A stretch of 64,000 nucleotides of DNA from Latrodectus hesperus. Lineage: Eukaryota; Arthropoda; Arachnida; Araneae; Theridiidae. This document shows positions 1 to 18,496 of the stretch, one piece after another. Every line of letters begins with the position of its first letter. Positions within the stretch are counted from its first letter, which is position 1. Both the position numbers and the translations under genes were made by a program. Under the pieces are notes generated by a model. That model had not been told where the DNA came from and searched no databases. It was given only the letters and a program-made list of their open reading frames with translations. The stretch is taken from positions 62,100,779 to 62,164,778 of the forward strand of contig CM075862.1 in assembly GCA_037975125.1 (NCBI GenBank), in the 5' to 3' direction.

Positions 1-656
1 ATTTTGTAGAATCCTGTATGAAAACCATTTAGCAGGAGATAAATGGAAATGCATTTTGACCCTTGATGAAGCATGGGTTTACCTAAATGACTGCAACAAA
101 AAAGATCTATTTACTATAGGAAACGAGGAGAAAAAAATGTGCAAACCTGGTTCCGTCAATGTAAAGAAAGTTTAAGTAAGGGGTTTATGATGGTCGCAGG
201 TTTCTCCTACAATGTGAAATTAAAAATAAAAAGAGTAGAAAAAATTTTAAAATCAACTCATCATACTATCAGGAGAAGTTTTTACGTTCAATTTTTACAG
301 AAGAAATTCCACTTCTTTATCCCAAAGACTTTCAAAGAGTGAAACATCAACAAAACAAAGCTACAAGTCATATTTCGAAAACTACCATTGCATTCCTTGA
401 AAAAATAAAGACTAATACAGGTATTACATATATTCCTGTGAAGTCCCCTGACGTTTCTCCTATGGACTATTGTGCCTTTGGTTTGTTAAAAAGAGCTCTT
501 TCTAAACGCAAACCCACCACGATGGATGGACTCTGGAAAGTAGTGGAAGAGGAATGGAAAGCAATACCCCTGCAAATTTTACGAAAACCTTTTATATTAT
601 GGAAATTACGATGCAGACTTATAGTCCATAAAAAAAGCTATCAGATCGAACATTAA
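1..656 (+). pseudogene. mariner-type transposase remnant (window edge)
   Basis: Cut by the window start. Frame-hopping translation gives CILTLDEAWVYLND near 50-95, then shifted pieces, then from 339 QQNKATSHISKTTIAFLEKI and VKSPDVSPMDYCAFGLLKRA, ending with KSYQIEH at 654-656. The DEAW, QQxKATSH and SPDxSPMDY blocks are where Tc1/mariner enzymes carry their three acidic catalytic residues; the middle one reads Asn (QQNK) here. Several frameshifts separate the blocks, for example between the open segments at 139-342 and 339-656. The element is dead. I could not identify its right terminal inverted repeat with confidence. Confidence 0.75.
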
Positions 657-661
657 AAAAA

Positions 662-3549
<2,888 letters not shown>

Positions 3550-3835
3550 AATGTATGCCTCTCTCCCTATCTGATAGTCAGAGTGTCTGACTGCGGATAG
3601 GGAGGTCCTGGTGTACCCAGTTCGAATCCCAGTTTGGGCATGGATGTACTTTCTCTCTCTGTCTATTATGTCTTTTTTCATTTCCTTCTACAAATGGATT
3701 ATGAATGGTTGCCTAACCTATAAACGTGTTCCTATGGCATGTGTGTACTGTGGAAGTAGGACTCCACAGCAAAATATAGTTTAGTTGGAAAAGAGGAGCA
3801 GCGCGCCCCATAATGCCAGCCTAGCAATACAACAA
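3550..3835 (+). mobile_element. tRNA-derived SINE
   Basis: GC-richer island with a tRNA-like head: CAGTTCGAATCCCAG at about 3620 is a canonical RNA polymerase III B box, followed by TTTGGGCATGGATGT, which recurs in the SINEs at 44.8 kb and 54.0 kb (there on the minus strand). The body contains GTGGAAGTAGGACTCCACAG and AGCAGCGCGCCCC. It ends in an ACAACAAC-like tail (AATACAACAACATC). The A box is poorly preserved. Confidence 0.7.
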
Positions 3836-6554
3836 CATCTAAATGTACTTTTTATGACACTTTTAAATTATAATACCTCAATGAATTTCATGATGTACAG
3901 AGTTTATCATGGGGCTAGAAAAGCAGTTACTATAAATGTGGAGTAAGACATAGCTATAGAAGTGCAAAAGAAATATTCATGCTTTGAAAATTTTATGAGG
4001 AGCATAAAAATGGTCTTGTTTTGTGAATTAGTCTTTTAAATTAATAGAGTAAGATGCTAATGCACGCAGAATAGCTTACTAAGGAGCTTAATCAGTTTCC
4101 TTAATGTAGTTTGCTTACGTTGCACTAATAGCTCAAACACTAATGTATATACTAAGGAGCTTAAACTCGCCTTAATCTACGCATTAGTGTGTTAAATTAA
4201 ACTAATTCTAATACTTAATAATATTTCTTTATTTTGTTTAGTAGCTCATCAATTTATTTTTAACTGCCCAGCCATCATATAAAATTTACAGATTATTGAC
4301 GAATTTCTCTTTTAAGAGAAATCTATATAACGATAAAATTGTAAGCAATGCCAAAGCTTACGATAAAATTGTAAGCAATGCCAAAACCATCAATTTATTT
4401 AATTTTGTATTAAATAATTAAAGTCTTATTATTAATTACTTAAAATGCAATTCAAATTTTTTATTCAACTTAATTTTAGTTTTTTTTTAAATTGGAAAAA
4501 TGGTATATGTTGATCAGTTTCATTTTAGGTAAAAGCACTTAATGATATGGTTAATTTTTCTTAACATTTTTTGTCTCATTTCTACATATCTCATTCATAT
4601 ATTTCTATCTGCTTGATTTTTAATTGTAATGTAGTAATAATGTTCAGATACCTATGTCTAACCCAATGCTGGTTTAGGACGTTTTTAGGATTAACAAATT
4701 TATGAAATTAATAGAACTTCCCTATAATCTGGTATGTGTATCACCTTCAGATACTTATTTCTCTCCATAGCAAAAAAAGCCATATATAAAACAAATATTG
4801 TCAATGGTTTCTGATGAAGTTAGCACTGCGAATACTTTTTGTTTTTTTATTTCATATAAATTTGATTAAATATTTATTGCAATTTATAAAAAAGAGTACA
4901 TTTTATTTGATTTTTACATACTGCTTTGAGTCTGGTGAAACTTCAAAAGTTTTGCATTATATTTATAAACTAAAATATTTTAATAAAACTGATTTTAAAA
5001 AGTGATATTTTTGTAATATTAACGCAAAACTGTATAAGATGTTAAAATTTGGTCTTGATATTTTTTAAAATTTTTTGATCATCAAATTAATTTTACAAAC
5101 TGAATGTTATAAAATGAAACTCATTAATTAAATAATATTTTAATGTTTAACATATAGAGTATGCTTAATGAATACTAAAGTTTAATGCAGAGAATTCAGA
5201 AATAATTCAGAACTATTGAATTATTTATGATGTAAACTGTATTCTGTATTCCCATCCCTCAAATAAGTAGAACTTTAACATTTGATTTAAAATTTTTATT
5301 TTCAGACATAAAATCATCAATAATACATATAAATACAGAAATTACAATAATAAGTTGAATGAAAAATGCATGCACCATATACAAATCATAAAGCATTGGT
5401 ATTGTTACACAAATGTAATTTTAATTCAGTTATATTAATTAATTTCACCGTAGTACCATATATTTGCAGCATTTGAGGAAATCATTACTAAGATATGTTA
5501 ACACGTAAATAAAATTTTTATTGTAGTTCAATTTGTATCATAAGTATAAAATACTGATAAGCTCATTACAAATGTGCATGAATCAAATTGGAATAAGTAT
5601 ATCAAGGGGAAAACATTATTAGAACATATCTAATAAAACTATATGCAATAATCATCATGCTCCAAATACTCTAAGAAATATTAAAGGTAAAATTCTGCTA
5701 TCTATTTTCAGTATTTTATGATAAAGAATGTATTCCATTTTGAGTAAAAATACTCGTGAAACTAAAGATTTTTTGCAGTAACACATTTTGGTCATATAAA
5801 TTACTCTTAGTCAAAAAAATTTTAATTGAAAATATTGAATAACTTCTTAAGTATTTATTTTTCTTCTTACTGATTCTTATTCATAATAAAAACTAACAGG
5901 TTAAATAAAAATAAAAATATCGCAAAATATATCAGCAAGCAATCTTTTAATTTAAAGTGCTGCTTAAAGTACGGATTAACATATCTTAAAATTATGTTTG
6001 ATTTATAAGTGTATAATATACAAATCAGTATCAGAAAAAATATTCTATTCTAAATTAAATCATAATGAAAATAATGTTCGCATAGGGACTTTTAATAAAT
6101 TAAAATACACCCGTAATTATTTAAACATAATTTTAGTTTCCTTAATTAACTTCTAAATAATGTATCACTTTAGATGAACAAAATTCGCTATCTTTCAGTG
6201 AGTTTAACTCTCATTACTTTTCAATATTGAATTATATTAAAATTTGATTGAATTTTATAATTCATATTATTAATTTTAGTTTTATAAAAAATAAATTGGG
6301 GATGTGCATTTATTGTAATTTGTAAAATTTTTTTAAATATTCTTAGTTATTATTATTCTTAGTATATTCTCAGTTAGAATTAATATAATTTTAATGAGTA
6401 CGTACTACAGTCAAATACCATATTATGTTTGTACTAGTAGCAAGGGTTTTTATTTTATATTTTTATATTTTGAGCACCAGTTTTCTGTGTTAAATTGTAG
6501 TTGAAATAAATAAATAATTCAAAATTTACCTGCATATATTTGATTTTAAGAGCG
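3836..6554. other. AT-rich non-coding stretch with small duplication
   Basis: No coding segment recognised. A 30-bp unit beginning CGATAAAATTGTAAGCAATG is repeated twice in tandem at about 4330-4388. The rest is low-complexity A/T with no motif I can name. Confidence 0.5.
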
Positions 6555-6555
6555 C

Positions 6556-6931
<376 letters not shown>

Positions 6932-7084
6932 GCCTTATAAGGTTTAATTACATATTTCAATTTTTTAAATAATTTATTTAGTTTTGGGTTAATGTTAAAA
7001 AAAATTCAATTTTTACACGATATTATTTGATAATACTACGGACACATTTTTCAAAGCTATGTGCTTCGATAATTAGTAACATTA

Positions 7085-7525
7085 TGTAAAAATGTGCGAC
7101 CCAGCGTATGATAATTACGGAGTACACTTAGTCAATGTTCGCCGGATTAAAAAGATTCTGATGCATAATCATTAAAGTTCATATGCGGGAAAAAGTTTGC
7201 TGTTTTTGGTCATTATTCCCATCTTCCAGAGAGAAACACCAGTGATAGGATGGTAAACTTCTCGTAGTTCAGCTGAAGAGTATGTGGATTGCACTGCTTC
7301 ACATATCGACACGAATAAGGGGACGGATGAAGAAATTACTGGCCCCAAAATGTGCCTGGCCTCTACCCAGGGCCATTCATCCTGTAAGCAACGGCCATGA
7401 ATGCACCCATGTAGCAAGATTAGTGGTCATCCACACCTTGTCTTTAATTTAAAGTAGGTTCAACGAAATACAGACGTTTGCATCCTATACGGTCGTTTCT
7501 CCACGGGGGGTCTTGAGCTGACTGA
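7085..7525. repeat. GC-richer island, probable unclassified interspersed repeat
   Basis: About 440 bp of markedly higher GC than its flanks, with sharp edges (begins near GTGCGACCCAGCG, ends near CTGACTGACGAAAAGGGAC). An 81-codon open segment lies on the minus strand (7417-7172), but I recognise no domain, and the plus strand is not open. No tRNA-like head or terminal repeats were found. It could be a SINE or retroelement fragment, or an unrecognised exon; composition and sharp edges favour an insertion. Confidence 0.4.
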
Positions 7526-9857
<2,332 letters not shown>

Positions 9858-9984
9858 TACATATATATATATATTCATATGAAGTTTTTCTTTTCTATCA
9901 CGAACTCTTAGAATATATTTCATACAAGCAATTTCGTCAAATTGAAAAAAAAATAAAAAATAATAAATCAAGTAGTTGAAAGTA

Positions 9985-11547
9985 CACTGACCTCCAAAAG
10001 TTAAGGAGCATGTTTTTCGAAGTTCACTATAAGAAAATTATACTAACAATTTATACTAACAAGTTTATATAAATGATAAAAACGAACTTTATGCAAATTT
10101 ATGCAAAAACGGTAGCTGCCACTTTTTTTATAGATAAGAATAGCTATATATGAGTGAGAGAAAAATATGCAAGTATAAGCCTTTCGTAATTACGCGTGTA
10201 ACTTTTGTTGACTTACAACTTTTGTTAGCAGTTTCCATGACAATAGGCAGTGGGGTCCCGCAATGTCTGAGAGAAGCCGTTTGCCCGATTCGTTAAGGTG
10301 GTGGGTGGTCAGATGGATGGAAATGGGGTTATCATAGGCTGATGCTGCTAGACGCCTTAATGTGTCTCGCAGTGTGGTCCACCGTCTCTGGATTGAATAT
10401 CAAACTGAAGCTTCTGTATCTAGAAGACGTGTTCCAGGCCAACCACGAGTCACAACACCTGAAAAAGACCTTTTTATAGCTCTTTCGGTCTGAAGGAGAA
10501 GAAGAATTTCTGTTCCACAATTCGTTGCAGACTTCTCTGCGGAGAAGAATATACGCTTGTACGGTACGAAGGCGTCTTCACCATGCAGGTCTCTGTGCAA
10601 GGAGACTAGTAGTATGTGTCCCCTTCATCGGATGACAAAGAAGGGCTCGCTTATCTGGGGCAAGAGAATACGTTTACTGGACCAGAGACAGCAATGGGCT
10701 TCTGTACTCTTCACAGACGAGTCCGAATTCACATTGAAGAGCGATTCAGGACGTCTTCGGATCTGGAGGGAACAAAATACCAGATACCACCAATCAAACA
10801 TTGTGGAAAGAGACAGTTACCACGACGGTGGAATAAAGGTTTGGGCAGGGATCTCAGTAGGTAGTTACACTGACCAGCATGTGCTCCAGGGAGGAACTGT
10901 GACTGGCGTGAGATATTGGGATGAGATCCTTGATCCATATGTCCGCCCATATACCGGTGCAATCGGCAATAATTTCATTCTGATGGATGATAACGCACGA
11001 GTTCACCGAGCTGTAGTTGTTGAGGAATATCTTGAGGAATCTTGGTTTGGAGCGAATGGAATGGCGAGCTCAATCTTCAGACCTGAATCTAATAGAACAT
11101 GTGTGGGACTATCTTGGTAGACAGGTTGCTGCTTTAAATCCTCCTCCAAGGTCTTTAGGAGAACTGGAACAAAGCTTACTCCGTGCCTGTTCTTCGCTTC
11201 CCATTTCGGTAACCGACAACTTAATTGACAGCATGGTAAGTCGATGCCGCCAATGCATGCAAGCTATGGGTGGGCATATCTCTTATTAAAACTCATTTTT
11301 GTTATGCTTCTATTACTTTTTACCACATAAAGTTGTGATTATTCTTTTTTCCAAGAATGGACTTTGCCCGCGAGATTGTATTTTTTTGTTGTAAATCCTT
11401 TTTGCTTATTTCTTATGTAAACTTCTATGTTGCAGTCAATAAATACCTGTTTTGTGCACAGGTCATCCAAATTTGGTATTTCTACATTCATTCATTTGCA
11501 AATTACGCACAAAAAACCGGTTGTTCCTTAACTTTTTGAGGCCAGTG
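9985..11547 (+). mobile_element. Tc1-type DNA transposon, full length with TIRs
   Basis: Left end CACTGACCTCCAAAAGTTAA (from 9985) is an imperfect inverted match of the right end, whose reverse complement reads CACTGGCCTCAAAAAGTTAA (ending 11547). TA dinucleotides at 9983-9984 and 11548-11549 are the expected target-site duplication. The element is 1563 bp, typical of Tc1, with one transposase gene inside and about 270 bp of non-coding sequence at each side. Both ends are intact enough to be mobilised in trans, but the transposase is broken. Confidence 0.95.
10263..11289 (+). pseudogene. Tc1 transposase, inactivated
   Basis: Starts ATG TCT GAG (MSERSRLPDSLRWWVVRWME) and ends GGHISY before TAA at 11287-11289; 1027 nt matches the usual length of about 340 codons. 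The N-terminal helix-turn-helix DNA-binding half includes AARRLNVSRSVVHRLW. The DDE catalytic residues are visible: D in VLFTDESEF, D in ILMDDNARVHRA, E in DLNLIEHVWDYLGRQ. Lesions: in-frame TAG at 10335-10337, TGA at 10491-10493, a frame change near 10550 that is reversed near 10690, and another frame change near 11040 just before the E motif. The product is therefore non-functional, although the protein-level pattern is well kept, suggesting a fairly recent insertion. Confidence 0.92.
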
Positions 11548-11549
11548 TA

Positions 11550-14403
11550 TCATAATCATTGTTTGTATGTTTTGAATTAATTTTTATAGCAAAGAATCTT
11601 TAGCATATAGCAAATTCTTACACATCAAAATTACATTTCCGATTAACTAATTTTATGTATGTGCTGCATTATACGACATCAAATTTTTCTAAATTACTTT
11701 TTACTTTCATTTCACACCATTCATAATATTTTTGCCATCGCTGAATCTTACTAATTTTTACCTGCAAATTTTTGCGTATTTACTATTTTCCTTATTCCTT
11801 GATGCAAAGCATAGTTTTTGTTAACATATAAAATAGCTTATTATTCAGTCTCACATTAATAATAATGAAATATCATTTTAATATTCAGTAAAAATGGTAT
11901 AAAAGTAAAAAAAATATTTGATTGCTTGTTAAATTAACACACATTAATATCTTTCTATAATTTATTTATTTTAGTATTTCTCTCTCTTGCATCATTAATT
12001 CAGATATTTAGTAGGGATGTTTATTTTTATTTACTAAGCATTATATATTATTAATTCAGAAAATGTGAAGAGTTCCGTTTTATAAAAAAAAGCATCATGT
12101 TCTCCTTCATTTAAAAGAGTTATGAGCATTCATCTTTGTAAACTTAATAATTTCTTAAATAAATATTTACTAAAAAAGTCGAATTCTTAACATAATAATT
12201 CCAACACTTTCTTATCGTATCTTAGAGACCAAATAAGACTTCCATGTAATTTAATAAAAACATTTATTCTAGTAACTTAATTTATGCGATTCCCATAGGA
12301 AAGCTCACGTAAAGGGAGCTAAATACAATAAACACCATATATTTAATGAGAAAAAATTACCGAATAAAATTCCAAAAATTGACTTTATAAAGCCTTAGTT
12401 TGAAAACATATCCCCGTAACTGATGATCGCATGTCAAAACTTTTCACCTGGTATATCGCTTGCTTCTGTGGATGAAATCCAATTATTATTTTTTCCATTT
12501 ATAATATTCCCTATACTCGTATGCTTCTTCTCTAGCCTTATATTTGATCGATAATATTTGTATTTGGATGCAAGAAAAAAGATCCTAAAGGATTTGTTAT
12601 CTTCAAATACTGTTAGACTAAAGGCTTATGTGGTTCTCCGAAACACGATAGTAGTTGCTTTCTTCGAACTTTTTATCATCTTTTCCTTTTTTTTTTTTTT
12701 CCTATTTCTTTCCACGTATTTTTTTTGAAAAAAGATTATAATAATAACATATATTATTCTTATTTAGAAATATTAGTTTATCGGTTGACTATACTAAACT
12801 AAACTTTATTATAATATTTAAATTAGATTGAATGTAAGCACAATTTAGTTTTTACATAAATAGAAAATAGGACTAACCAAATGAACGCGATGTACAAGGA
12901 ATATGTCCTCTATATAGATATGAAAAAAAAATTGTATAATATAAGACGATTTTCATTGACATATTTAATTACTTTATCTATATTTTCAATTCGGAGATTA
13001 GAGAATTAATCAATTTATTTCATGAGCAATTATTAATTCATTGCATAAAATTTTCCAATCAAATGTTTTTGAAAATCATTGTTCTTCCCTTTTAAAATAT
13101 TTTAAGCTTGGAAAATGAACTCATGTTGTTATGAGTTTTTACAATAGTTTTTAATAATGGTTTTTTACTATTATTAAAAAACAATATAAAAACTCATAAT
13201 ACTGTTTTTTAATAAACAAATATATGAATTTTTACACAAAGGCATCAAATATATTGTGTAATAAAACTTAAATAATATATGCTAAGTGAAGTTTTATTTT
13301 AAGATAAATTGCAATTTGGAGAAAATAAAGCATTTCTTTGTAGAATAAAATTACCCACCATAAAATTTAAATTATAAAAATCTCCCACCATAGAAATGAA
13401 AAAGTTACCCACCATAGAAATTAAATTATATAAATCTCCAATTCACATGTTTCTACTTTTTATAATATTTTAAAGAAGATTTTAAAGGAAGGAGCAATAA
13501 ATGAAGGAATGCGTAAAAAGACACTGTTTCTTTCTTCAATATAATTGTTATATTAAAGAAAAAATAATTAAAAATAATTCAAATATGTTTTTATTCATAT
13601 TTTGTGCACTTGAAAAATGGTATTTCATAAGACAGATTATATTTATTGTACAGACTTCGCAATTATATTTGATTTTATCTAAAATGAAATTTTAAAGAGC
13701 AATATTATGTCATGAGAGAGAAAAATGACTAAAAAGCAGAAATTATTTCATGTATAAATAATTTAATATGCTAAATTATCTTTGTAAATTTATACTTAAT
13801 ATATATTGAAAAACCTGCTTAGAAAAGAATTCTAAAAATATTTCAGTTGATATTTTCTTAATTCTTAGTTTTACATAGGTTTGTATTTTTTCAATGGAGC
13901 TGACATTTACATGCTTCCTTTATTTAAGCAAATCATTTTATTCAAAATTAATTAGTATCTTATTTTCATCAACTAATATAAAACACTATAGTAGAATAAA
14001 ACATTTAAAATATTAACAATTAATTTATGAATATTTTTAATATACAAATAAAATCTTTAATTAAATAGTTTCACTGTTAAAGTAATTAAATGAATTTAGC
14101 TTGTTTTAAAAATTCCTCATAAATCTTGAAATCGAAACTTTTAATATTATTATTTTTACTAACAATTATAATTTATTTTAATGCTTATATAACTTATTCA
14201 ATTAACAAATCAACTTTTGTTAAAAAATTCACGTGAAAGTATATGAATTGTTTTATCAAGTATGTTTAATAATATATGGTATTTATTTGCAGATAATATT
14301 GATATGCGATATAATTATGACATTAAAACTTTCTTTGCACAAAATTGAACTGAGAAAATGTAATGAATATTTATTCACCCATATTATACAAAAACGATAG
14401 CTA

Positions 14404-14434
<31 letters not shown>

Positions 14435-17400
14435 ACGCTGGATTTTATAGCGAGATTTCGTGGATTTATCATCCACTTCTGGATTGCATGCTTGCTATAA
14501 TCGGAATTTACTTTTAAGCCGTTGATAATAGACGTCATAGTCAGAAATGACCATAAAATGACCACGAAATCAACTGATTGTCTCAAAATTTTCTTAAAAT
14601 ATTTTTAGTTATTATAGATTTCAAATTTCAGAAAGTTTTAATTTATGCACACTATTTTGGAAAAATTGAAAAATGTTTCGAAATAACTAATAAATTTGCT
14701 GAAAGTGACTAAATTAATTTTCATGTTTAACTGTGGTTATAATTATGAAACAATTACTATTAATTACTATTGTTGCACATATAAACATATCTTTACAAAA
14801 CGACAAGTGGTGGTTTAGTTTAACTTATGCTTGACTGTCACCATTTTCAATTTTTATTGCAGTAACAGTCAATGTGAAAAATGAGATTCAGTTGGAAAGG
14901 AGATTATTTGGACTATAGCTTAAAAGGGAACTGAAAACTCCAGATCTGTCAACAAAATGTTTTATCCTAAACACAATAATTAAAAAAAAAACTTTTAGAA
15001 ATTACAGTAATCATTTTTCAGAAATATTTTGAAACATAATGAATAATATAATTATTGAGATATAATAATTAAATTCAAATTTGGGAGAAGTGTAATAAAA
15101 TAGTAAAATCGTATGACTTAAAATGTATTTATTTAAAATTATTATATGCTTTCTTTTATTATTAATATTAGCTAAAATTTTGTTGCAAACATTTATCATA
15201 AACTTTCTTAATTGTGTGCACGAATATTTGCAATTTTGCCATAAAAGATGCTTGTTTTATCTAAAATATTTATATGCATAAGCTAGTCTTTCGTAAGGTA
15301 ATTTTGTTATTTTTCTGTACTTTGTGAGTACAAGAATTGTAATGTGAGACGAAAATACTAGCACAATAAAACCATGTATGTCTGTTTATTTAAAAATAAC
15401 GTAATTAACGTAATAATAACGTAATAACTTAAATAATGGAAAGAGTAAATTTTCTGTTGAAAGTGTATAAAGACAATTATTTATTAGTTTTAATTGAATT
15501 TACTGCACATAAATAAAAGATATTTTTAAAAATATTCATAAAATCTCAGATTTGACTTATGTTAACGAAATATTATTTTCAGCAACAGTTAAGTTACTAA
15601 AATTGAGTTTACGAAAGTTTCATGTTAACAAACATTGAAATTAATAATTGCGTTGGCAATATTTTGAATATAAAAATTGGAATATCAAGGAAAACGATTT
15701 TGTTTGAGTTTCAATACACATGTTTATTTAATTTTACTACATCAATTGAAGCCATTGTATTGTTTCATATTGTAATTTTTTTAAAAATAATTATAGCTAA
15801 ATATCTAAATAGTTTCAACATTTTATCTTAAATGTAAATTGAATCAAACATCAGCAGCAACACATTTATAAAAATTTCATTTAAATTCAGAATCAAACTT
15901 TTATTTAAAAAAATATAGAATACGTTAATGTTCTCTTGAAAAAAAGGAATTAAAAAAATTTTAGCTCTAAACGTTATTTTATTTTTATAAACATAATACA
16001 TCGGGATAACGCTTAAACATAAATTTGTAAAATTATATTCGTTGGTAAATTTTTACAAACTTTAAAATTTGTTTTTTGAATATAACATTTTTTTCATCTT
16101 TAACGTTATATGCATTAAATGAATTAAAAATCAAAATAGTAATTTCCTTGTTATTTAATATAATAAAATGATTTCAAGGTAAATTTGTCAATTTAAAGCT
16201 CTTAATTTTAAATGAAACTCCAAATAGTATTAATAGTCGTATTATTTTGAACAATACTATCATTAGCAACCCTGAAATATATGGTAACCAAGCAATTATC
16301 AATAAATTTTAAAATACAATGCAAGTTCATCAAATGAGCCAAATATGTCAATACATTTTGTTATTCTTTTAAATAAATATTTTACAGAAAATAAGACTTA
16401 ATTTTAAACATAATAATTGCAAAAGCATAATTTTAATTATGTTTTAATTGAAAAATAAAATATAGAATAGACTGCCTTTCCTCATTAAAATTTCATAATA
16501 GTCACATTGAATTTTGATATTTTTTAAGGTTTTTCAATGATTTTGATTACTTTAAAAATCCGTATTAATGAGGAATTCTAAATTTAATTAATGTATTTTA
16601 AATTATAAAGAATTCTATTCTAATTTGAAACCATTGTTTGTTTTTTGCTCTGAAAAATCCAATTTATTCTAAAATATTAATTACACCTTAAAATCAAATT
16701 ATACAGTTCTAATTTTTTTTTAATTTTTTATTATATTTATATATTTTAAATTATTTTGAAGAGAATATTATTTATTCCTTCCAATTTAATTAAAAATGTA
16801 TTTGAATAAGATTAAATGGTAATATTTCATATCATTTTATAAACATATAAAAATGTGAGTAGAAACTGTATCATAAAAAAGCTGTATTAATTCCTTGAAA
16901 CTTTTATTGAAAATCTTTGAAAGAAAATTTTATTTGAATATTCCGGTATGTCGAAATTTAAAGGTATTTTGGTCAGTATTCTTATACAAATGAAAGCAAA
17001 AGCATTTTCCGCTAATAAATTTAAAACAATAATTTTTTGGCTTCAATAAATTTCAATTTTATACAGGTTTACTAAAATTATTTTGTATAAATCATTCACA
17101 TGTATGCTTCTCAGTAATACTTTGAGTTCATTAATTTTATTAAAATTCACATTATTTTAATTTACGCTTGTTGAAGAGAAATTATTAATTAATGAAACAA
17201 TTGTATTGTTTATTATATGCAGCCATCATTGTAAATTTTTTGTACCCATTTCGGCATAATTTACAAGTATATTTTCGATAAAACCTTACTTTATAATTAA
17301 GAAATTTTATAATATTGTTTTAAAATTAATACAAATAGGGTACGTCATTATAAATTCAAATTTTTATACCTTCATTACAATGTCAAAATGGTAACTTAAC

Positions 17401-17782
17401 TGCAATATGAGTTAAATGTTAAGCATTATAAAGAGGAAATGACTACATATCCTGAGCAAAATTATAACAAAATGTAATTGTAAACCATATCATATTTAAC
17501 ATATTTTGATAATTTAAGCTGTTTAATTTAGTATTATATACAATAACATAATGGTAAAATATATATAAACGATTTATAAATTATTATAAATTTGATACTA
17601 TTGATAATTCAAGTTATGAAGGATTGACAAAGATCACAAAATTATTTTGAAAAATGCTGCCCGTAAATTTACAAATTCCATAAATCTGATTTTTTTCAAA
17701 ACGTAATATATTAATATCCATTTTGTCTAATGAGGAACAAATAATGAAATTAATGGATTTTTTTATAAATATGAATTTTAAG

Positions 17783-17786
<4 letters not shown>
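11550..17786. other. AT-rich non-coding stretch with a hairpin and small repeats
   Basis: No exon recognised over about 6 kb. It contains an imperfect hairpin at 13129-13199, a 54-bp near-tandem duplication at 13351-13439 (TTACCCACCATA units), and an A-homopolymer at about 14402-14426. Open frames such as 13501-13695 and 15622-15831 are AT-biased, lack motifs, and are probably chance. Confidence 0.5.
13129..13199. repeat. imperfect inverted repeat (32-bp arms, 7-nt loop)
   Basis: Left arm 13129-13160 starts TTATGAGTTTTTACAATAG; right arm 13168-13199 ends AAAAACTCATAA. The arms pair with about four mismatches around a 7-nt loop. This is strong for random AT-rich DNA because the TTATGAG/CTCATAA ends are specific. 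It may be a small folded transposon remnant. Confidence 0.7.

Positions 17787-17848
<62 letters not shown>
17787..17848. repeat. (TA)n microsatellite, about 62 bp
   Basis: Pure TA dinucleotide run, just left of the 67-bp tandem array. Confidence 0.98.
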
Positions 17849-17853
<5 letters not shown>

Positions 17854-17989
17854 AGATTAGAAGTATCATAGGTGAAAATTGAAAGATACAAGAATAGATA
17901 TAAAAATTGAAAAGTACAAGAATAGATACAAAACTTATGTTTAACAATACATTCAGCGCAAAAGCAGCTAAAATTGAATTAGTAGTTCA

Positions 17990-18255
17990 TTTTTATAAAA
18001 TTAATTAAAAACCAAATTGAGAATAATAATCAAATACTAAATGGAAAATAATAATATATTTATAAAATTAATCAAAAATGAAATTGAGAATAATAATCAA
18101 ATACTACATGGAGAATAATAATATATTTATAAAATTAGTCAAAAACCAAATTGAGAATAATAATCAAATACTAGATGGAGAATAATAATATATTTATAAA
18201 ATTAGTCAAAAACCAAATTGAGAATAATAATCAAATATTAGATGGAGAATAATGC
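17990..18255. repeat. 67-bp tandem repeat, about four copies
   Basis: AAATTGAGAATAATAATCAA recurs at 18014, 18081, 18148 and 18215, an exact 67-bp period. Copies differ by only a few bases (for example CTAAATGGA, CTACATGGA, CTAGATGGA), so the array is young or kept homogeneous. Confidence 0.95.
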
Positions 18256-18289
18256 ATTGAAAATAAAAAATATAGTAAATAGGAGGAAA

Positions 18290-18496
18290 AATGTTCAATA
18301 TATAATTTAAAATTTCAAAGCAAATAGAAGACAGGAAAATGGAGGGAAGTTGGAGGGAAGTATCAACATAGCCAGCTTCTTCAGGAGGTGTTGACCACAA
18401 TGGTACAAAGTATGGCTTTTCTGCATTGGCCCAAGGCATAGTCTTAGTCAAGCCAAAATATATAAGCCAAAAATCCAATGTTGCCAAAATACACAT
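18290..18496 (-). other. unrecognised open segment, possible exon or retroelement piece
   Basis: The minus-strand frame runs open through a GC-richer patch encoding MPWANAEKPYFVPLWSTPPE followed by EAGYVDTSLQLPS. This part does not look like chance AT-rich translation: it contains Pro, Trp and acidic residues in balanced use. A possible acceptor (GCCAATGCAG) lies just before AAAAGCC. I recognise no family. It lies downstream of the last visible neuroligin exon on the same strand, so it could be a far 3' exon, a different gene or a transposon fragment. Confidence 0.3.

Noticed and set aside
10332..10962. Minus-strand open frames over the Tc1 transposase
   Set aside because: Shadows of the plus-strand transposase frame; no motif on the minus strand.
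18290..18496. Assigning this open segment as the final neuroligin exon
   Set aside because: No PDZ-type C-terminus and no proven phase match; left as an unrecognised segment instead.
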